In this document: piece by piece, positions 1-6,000 of the stretch
Layout of the letters: each line of letters starts with the position of its first letter
How positions within the stretch are numbered: position 1 is the stretch's first letter
Assembly: GCA_001804345.1 (NCBI GenBank)
Contig: MHFU01000004.1
Coordinates: 1 to 11,789 of the forward strand
DNA: 11,789 nt
From: Omnitrophica bacterium RIFOXYB12_FULL_50_7
Lineage (GTDB): Bacteria; Omnitrophota; Omnitrophia; Omnitrophales; Aquincolibacteriaceae
Direction of reading: 5' to 3'
Position numbers and translations under genes: made by a program
The notes under the pieces: model-generated
What the model saw: the letters and a program-made list of their open reading frames with translations, nothing else
The model's database searches: none
Told to the model about the DNA's origin: nothing

Positions 1-3000
1 TAAGAGGGGACGATGTATTACCGCTCCTGGAGAGAACGCTGAAAAATTCCGCAAACGGGGTTGTCCGCTCAAATGTTGTGAAATGCCTGGCAGCTATTGA
101 TGATTCCAGGGTGGAAGGGCTGTTGAGAAAGGCCACTAACGATGGGGATAAAAATGTTGCAACAGTCGCTAGAGAGGCATTAGAAAATTTGTCAGGCAAC
201 GCTTCGTCGAACATGCCGGTGGAGGAAGGGCAGAGGACGATTAAGCGGGAAGCCCGGCGGATAGCGCCTTCCGTTGATCTCAAAACCGGAGACAAACCGC
301 GCTCCGAAACGCGGGATAAAAATAGAGTAGTGGCAGCTGCCTTGATTTCTAGGCAGGACCTTTTATTCCAAATCGCGTCCGTGTTTAAGGCCCATACAAC
401 TTTGGAAGAAGGTGAGCAGTTTAATGTCGACTTTGTAGATCCAACAGGTCGCCGGGAAGTTGCCGGGACATTCAATTTTGATTCTCCTCAAAAGAGCGCG
501 CCACAAATTGTAGGGCACTTGCTTGGACCCGCGGGAGCTGAAGAATTGCCGGATGTTCTCTACCTTGTTTCATTTTCCGCGTCTTCTTCAAGTCAGTCTT
601 CAAATAACATTACCATCAGGGAAATTCCTTCCTCTGCCCGCGAATGGAAGCTTTTGCATCTTCTGGTTCAGCTTGTGCCGCTTCTTCGCGGGGACAGTGT
701 CCTTGAAGAAAATGTGCAAACGATGCGCGCCGAAATTTCCAGGAAAGAATTTTTGGATACCGTCGGTGCATGGGGAGCATTAAACTTCGAATTAATTCGA
801 GGGGATCTTAGACGAGAAGGTAATGAGGTTGATCTTATTGCTAGAAACATTGCGCGTGAGTTGTCACAACTACACTCCGGTAGATTTTTCTCCTCAGAAC
901 AGGAAGAGAAGGCGTCTCCAGGCGAATCTCACGAAGCGCGTACTGCTACCATGGAAAATATGCCGGCTGTGGTTCGCCGGAGCGAAACACGCACGAAGAC
1001 GGACGCGAAAGAAGCAGAGGACTTCGCCCGTGAGGGAGGCGAAGAACGGTCCGATCTTGGGAACGTTCCGAAAGTCAGTTTGTCCACGACCCGGATAGCT
1101 CCGGAAATGATTCATTATCTTGAAAAGGTTTACAAGGCCTGGGGTCTTGATGACGCGAGTGCGAAGAGCCCGACGGAACGGACTAAAAATCTTTCAGATC
1201 GGACCTACGTCGAGCGGATGACTCTTCAACATGTTGCTCCGAAGATGAAGCCGGATAACATCGATATCAAAGGACCCAAGGCGCCGATCCGGATTCGTAA
1301 GGAAAAAGGTTCTTTGACGGAGATTTCGCCTCGAGGGAATGGGATCGTGACGGCGATGTTGACCGATGAAGAAATGCGTCGGGCCGGTGCTTATAGCCGT
1401 ACGGACATCGCACGCGATCCTGTGAAGCTTATGCAGTATATAAAAGCGGCCGCGAATACGAGTTTGACCTGGAACACGCTTGATGGCGGTATCGGGGAAA
1501 GCTTGATGCGCGAGGCGTGGTTATTGAATAAGGGGCTCCGCGTTCGCTTGAAGGATATTCTCAAAGCGGTGTATGTGGCAGACGCGAAATATCAGCCCGC
1601 TCTCAAGGTTTTAAGAACGGCAGAAAAGAGCGGCGAAACGGCGAATATTATCGCAGCGCTCAGAGAGATCGAGAAACTGGCTGGTTTTGACGAACCTCTC
1701 CGTTTCAAGATGGGCGCCAAAGGAACGGATCTTGGACGGTTCGAGAAGGTCCGGGGGAGCGAATACTTTGTGGGTGACGCGGAATCTCGTTTGCTTGGGA
1801 TTATCAGTCTTGCTGGACTCAAGAAGTTCAGCAAAGTGGCGTTTCAGCCCTTGGTCAATTATCAGTCGCGGCAATCCTATGAAAATCTTATGAAGCAGCT
1901 TTATCTCTGGGATATCGTGGAAGGGCGTGAGAACGTCCGAACTTACGAGCGGGCTCTTGAGGATGCCGGAGTTGACGTTCTCGAACTTCTTGATCAAAAG
2001 GATCTTCCTAAATTCGAAATTGAACCGGGCCAGATCACGGGGCTCCCGACCCTGGATAGCGCCAATCGTGATAAGGGACAGCCGGGCGGTCACGGGCAGT
2101 GGGGACTTTATTACATGATCGATTTTACGGAGAATGCGCCGCCTCAGGACGGCTTGCATCATGTCCGGTTCTTCGGCAATGGTGATAACCGCAAGGGAGG
2201 ACCTTCCTCGGCCGTGGTTGGCTTCATGATTGTTGAGAAGAAACCGATCCTGAAGATCACCACCGCCGCGACAGCTATCGACAAAAAAGGCGGTAAAGAA
2301 ATCCTCCGGATCGTTGAGTCCCATGGAAAGGTTTTCAACGTGCTGGATCAGTGGGAAGAGATCGATGCCAAGATGAACAAACAACTCGATCTGTTCTATG
2401 CCGCCGGCCAGCGGAAAGGGTTCGGGCGGGAAGGAAAACAGCGTTTTAATACGAATATGTTCCTGTTCAACATTGACCTGTTGCACCCGATCCTGAGAGA
2501 GATGCGCGAGATCGTCGGGCCGGATGAGTTCCTGGATGCCATCATGCCGGTCCTGTTCGACAAGAGTGACAAGGCCAAGGGCATTGATGGCAAAAAATAC
2601 GTTTCCATGGATTCCGCGATCGGGTATGTGATTCACAATCTCAACACATTTTACAGTACGGACCCGCGGCTTGAAGGATTAAGGGCGAAGTATGGTGCTC
2701 AGCTGCTTTATTACATGGACTATGGCCGTGATATTTTTGCCCCCAAGAAAGGAGCGGCCGACCAGTTTTTGCAGGAGTCAACGGACTATTACAGCGAATT
2801 CGCCGAAGGGATCAGGAATTTCTTTGACGCGGAGCCTGGTTTGACGCCGCCGAATTTTAATGTGACGGACCCCATTCTGAACACAAAGAACGAGAAGGTT
2901 GATTCAAAATTCTGGAATGAAGCCCAGCACTGGCTGGACTCATTCGGCTTTTCACGGGTCCGGAGAATGACCTCTTTTACGGTGGAAGGTCGTGTGACAC

Positions 3001-6000
3001 TCCAGGGCGCCGAATATATCGGAGATGTGCAGATCCTTAACCGGTTCGGTCAAACTGACAGGACAAAGCCGGCGAAGCGGGTGATCCTTAGTGACGGAGC
3101 CTATCTCGATCAGTTGAGGACTATGGGTTTTTGGGCCGGTGATCATCTGCTTTTGGAGAATATCCAGATCACAATCAGTGAAAACGGCGTTCTTTCGGTT
3201 CTTCCTTATCAAGCCGTCCACGGCGAAGGGGGGACTGTGAAGATCTATTCTGCGGAATCCGCCCAGGCTGTTATTAATGATCTGATGGCGCGCGGCGCGA
3301 ATATCAGCGGTTTTCCGCAAGATATGGAATTCAAAGGGGACGGCACTCTCTTGATCGTTCCGGATGACTTCAATTCCAGTAGTAGCATGTTCATTGGAAG
3401 CGACTTTGTGATCGAGAACGAGGTTCTTCTGCGGATGGGCGGGAAGAACAATATCAGGATCGATGATGATGTCCATTTCCCGCATGTGCCGGGGCTGACA
3501 CTGGATCTGACCCTGAAAGAAGGCCATTGGCTTCATATTACGGCGAGTGCCATGCCTGACATCTTGAAGATGCTGCGGGCAAATGATGTTGAAGGAGCTT
3601 TTGAAGAGTACGGGAAGCAAGTTATCAGAAGGCATTTAGGCGAGGCTTGCTTCATTCGAAGACTCGCAAAGTCGCTGGCAACCAGTCCTCTGAGAGACCC
3701 GGTTCTTTTCCAGAATGCCCGTAAACTAAATGTAAAAATCGAAGAAGCTGAGGCTTCGCGAGTTTTCCGTTCTGAGCTCAGAAAATGGATGACCGTGGGG
3801 TCGATGGCGGCTGAGATCGTGAGAGAAATGGTCCAACGTTCCGATTCGACTGAGCGAAGCGAAGTACGCATGCCCGCCGGCAGTTTGTCCGCTACGCTGC
3901 GGACGGACTCGTCCTCTGGCGAGGAAGGAACCCGCCAAGGCAAAGTCATTCACCGTATCCTTGTGGTTGAAGATGAAGCTTCGATCCGAAGGCTATACGA
4001 AGCAGCCCTTGGAGCGAAAGGTTATGAGATTGTGTTGTCAAACGATGGCGAGGAGGCGATCAAACTCATTTTGGCGGCGCACAATGCCGGCACTCCTTTT
4101 GATCTGATCCTCACCGATTTGGTCATGCCTAATATGAACGGCGTTACCATGATCGAAAAACTCATGAAGATGCCCGAAGTCTCACAGCGTTTGGATTCCC
4201 GGGAATTGCCAGTCATTTTTGCAAGCGCGCATGAGGTGGTCCAGCAGACTGCTTCATTCGAGAAGAAAATTCTCTGCCGCGCGCTTGCAAAACCAATCGA
4301 TTTGAATGTTCTTTACGATCTTATCAATAACATGGCGACCGAGGTCCAAAAGAACCGTCTGAAAGCATTAGCTGTTCGCGATATCAGTAAGGATCTTGCC
4401 CGGATCGAGGATGAAGAGTTGAGAGATCAGATTGCTCAGCTGATCACTTTGGTGCCGGGACAGTTGAAAAATGAATTTGTTGCCGCGCGTTCATTAGAAA
4501 TTCAATGCCGCTTGGGAACAAAATTCCGGATCAGCCTGAACGCGACAAAACAAAACAATGATGAGTTTAATGTTGAAATTAACATATGGGATGGGACTCA
4601 GCCTGGAGGAATCCAGGACGTGGGCTACTATCAGCTGAGCATGAACATTGGCGGAGCGGAAACGAAGCGTTTTGCGCTTGCAGAGTATAGCCATGATTCA
4701 AGCGCCTACGGCGGACACGAGCCCGCCCTTTTGGTGGCTCCCAATTACCAGCACCGGAATATAGGGAGTTTTTTAGTGACCGTAGGCCTTTATTTGGCCA
4801 AAAAATATGGTCACTCCAGTTTTGTGGTTCGTGAAGCGGGGCCGGTCACTTTTTACGAAAAAAGTCATTTCGTTAAATCCCAAAATAACCCGAATGAGCT
4901 TTCTTTTGATTTAAATCAGGTGTTGCCCGCATTTCCGGTAATCGGAATTCATGAAGACCCCAAAGCCCAGTTTTTAGGTTTTCTCGATAAATGGAAGGAC
5001 GCTTACTCGCGGCTTCGCGGTGTGAGAGAACGCGAATATGGTTATAAGCACAGTCTGCAGGCTTTGGGATCAGCCCAGGCCATGCACGCTGTTTTCCAGG
5101 ACGAGGTTCTCCGGAATGATGACGAACGTGAGATGGTGGCAAGAGCGATTGCGTTGGGTAAAGGACAGTATTTTTCTGACTGGCAATCCTTGAATCAATC
5201 AAGTAAGCGAGCATTGATCGACCGGCTTATGCGAAAAAAATGGAACGATGCGGTTATTCCCGCTGAGGTTGTCAGCCGGTGGATTGATATTAAAAAGCTG
5301 TCTTTTGAACAGCTCGAGATTTTTGATGTCTTGTGGGAATTGGGTCAAAAACAGCTTTTTGCCGATTGGCAAACGCCCGGCATCAACGATGACAAGAAAC
5401 TTGCTTTTCTGAACCAGGCGATGTCTTTTGAAAGATCTTATCCGGGAGGGCTGGAGAATTATCTGGCGAATCTCAGAGCGGCCATCATCGAATCTCAGAA
5501 AGGTACGGCTTCACAACCTGAAGTTCCTGGCGTGTTCAATTTTGCGGATTTGCGGGCGCTTCAAAGCCCTCAAGAATTAGCGAGAAAACATGGAAATAAA
5601 GTAGCCTTCGGACTTGTGGCGGGCGGTAGAGGTGAGCGCCTGGGGCTTCCATGGGTGATTAAACTGGCGATTCCGGTTAGCCTTGTTTCGGATATGCCGA
5701 TGGCGGAATGGTATGCGCGGAATATTCTCGAACTGCAGTATCAAGGAAACTCTCAAAACGGGGAAAACCGTCGCAACCCTCTTTTTCTCATGACTTCTGC
5801 GGACAATGATGCTGTCACGAGGGAACTCTTTGAAGCAAATCATTATTTTGGCATGGGACATAGTCAGGTGACTTTCCATCCGCAAGCGGCCGTGCCGACC
5901 GTCTGGTACAATCCTTCACAAATCAGTAAAGATTCTGATTTTAAGATCCAGTTAAATAAAAAGGACAAATATGAGCTTGATTCGAATGCTCACGGCCATG

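Noticed and set aside
78..80. GTG as the start of the giant protein
   Set aside because: The frame is open upstream to the window edge and reads as continuous HEAT-like protein, with no ribosome site before the GTG.
1611..2636. 341-codon open frame on the - strand
   Set aside because: It lies antisense to the well-supported UDPGP-like module and its translation shows no family motifs. It reflects codon bias of the + strand gene.
2952..3635. 227-codon open frame on the - strand
   Set aside because: Antisense shadow of the giant gene, with no recognisable domain and no sensible context.
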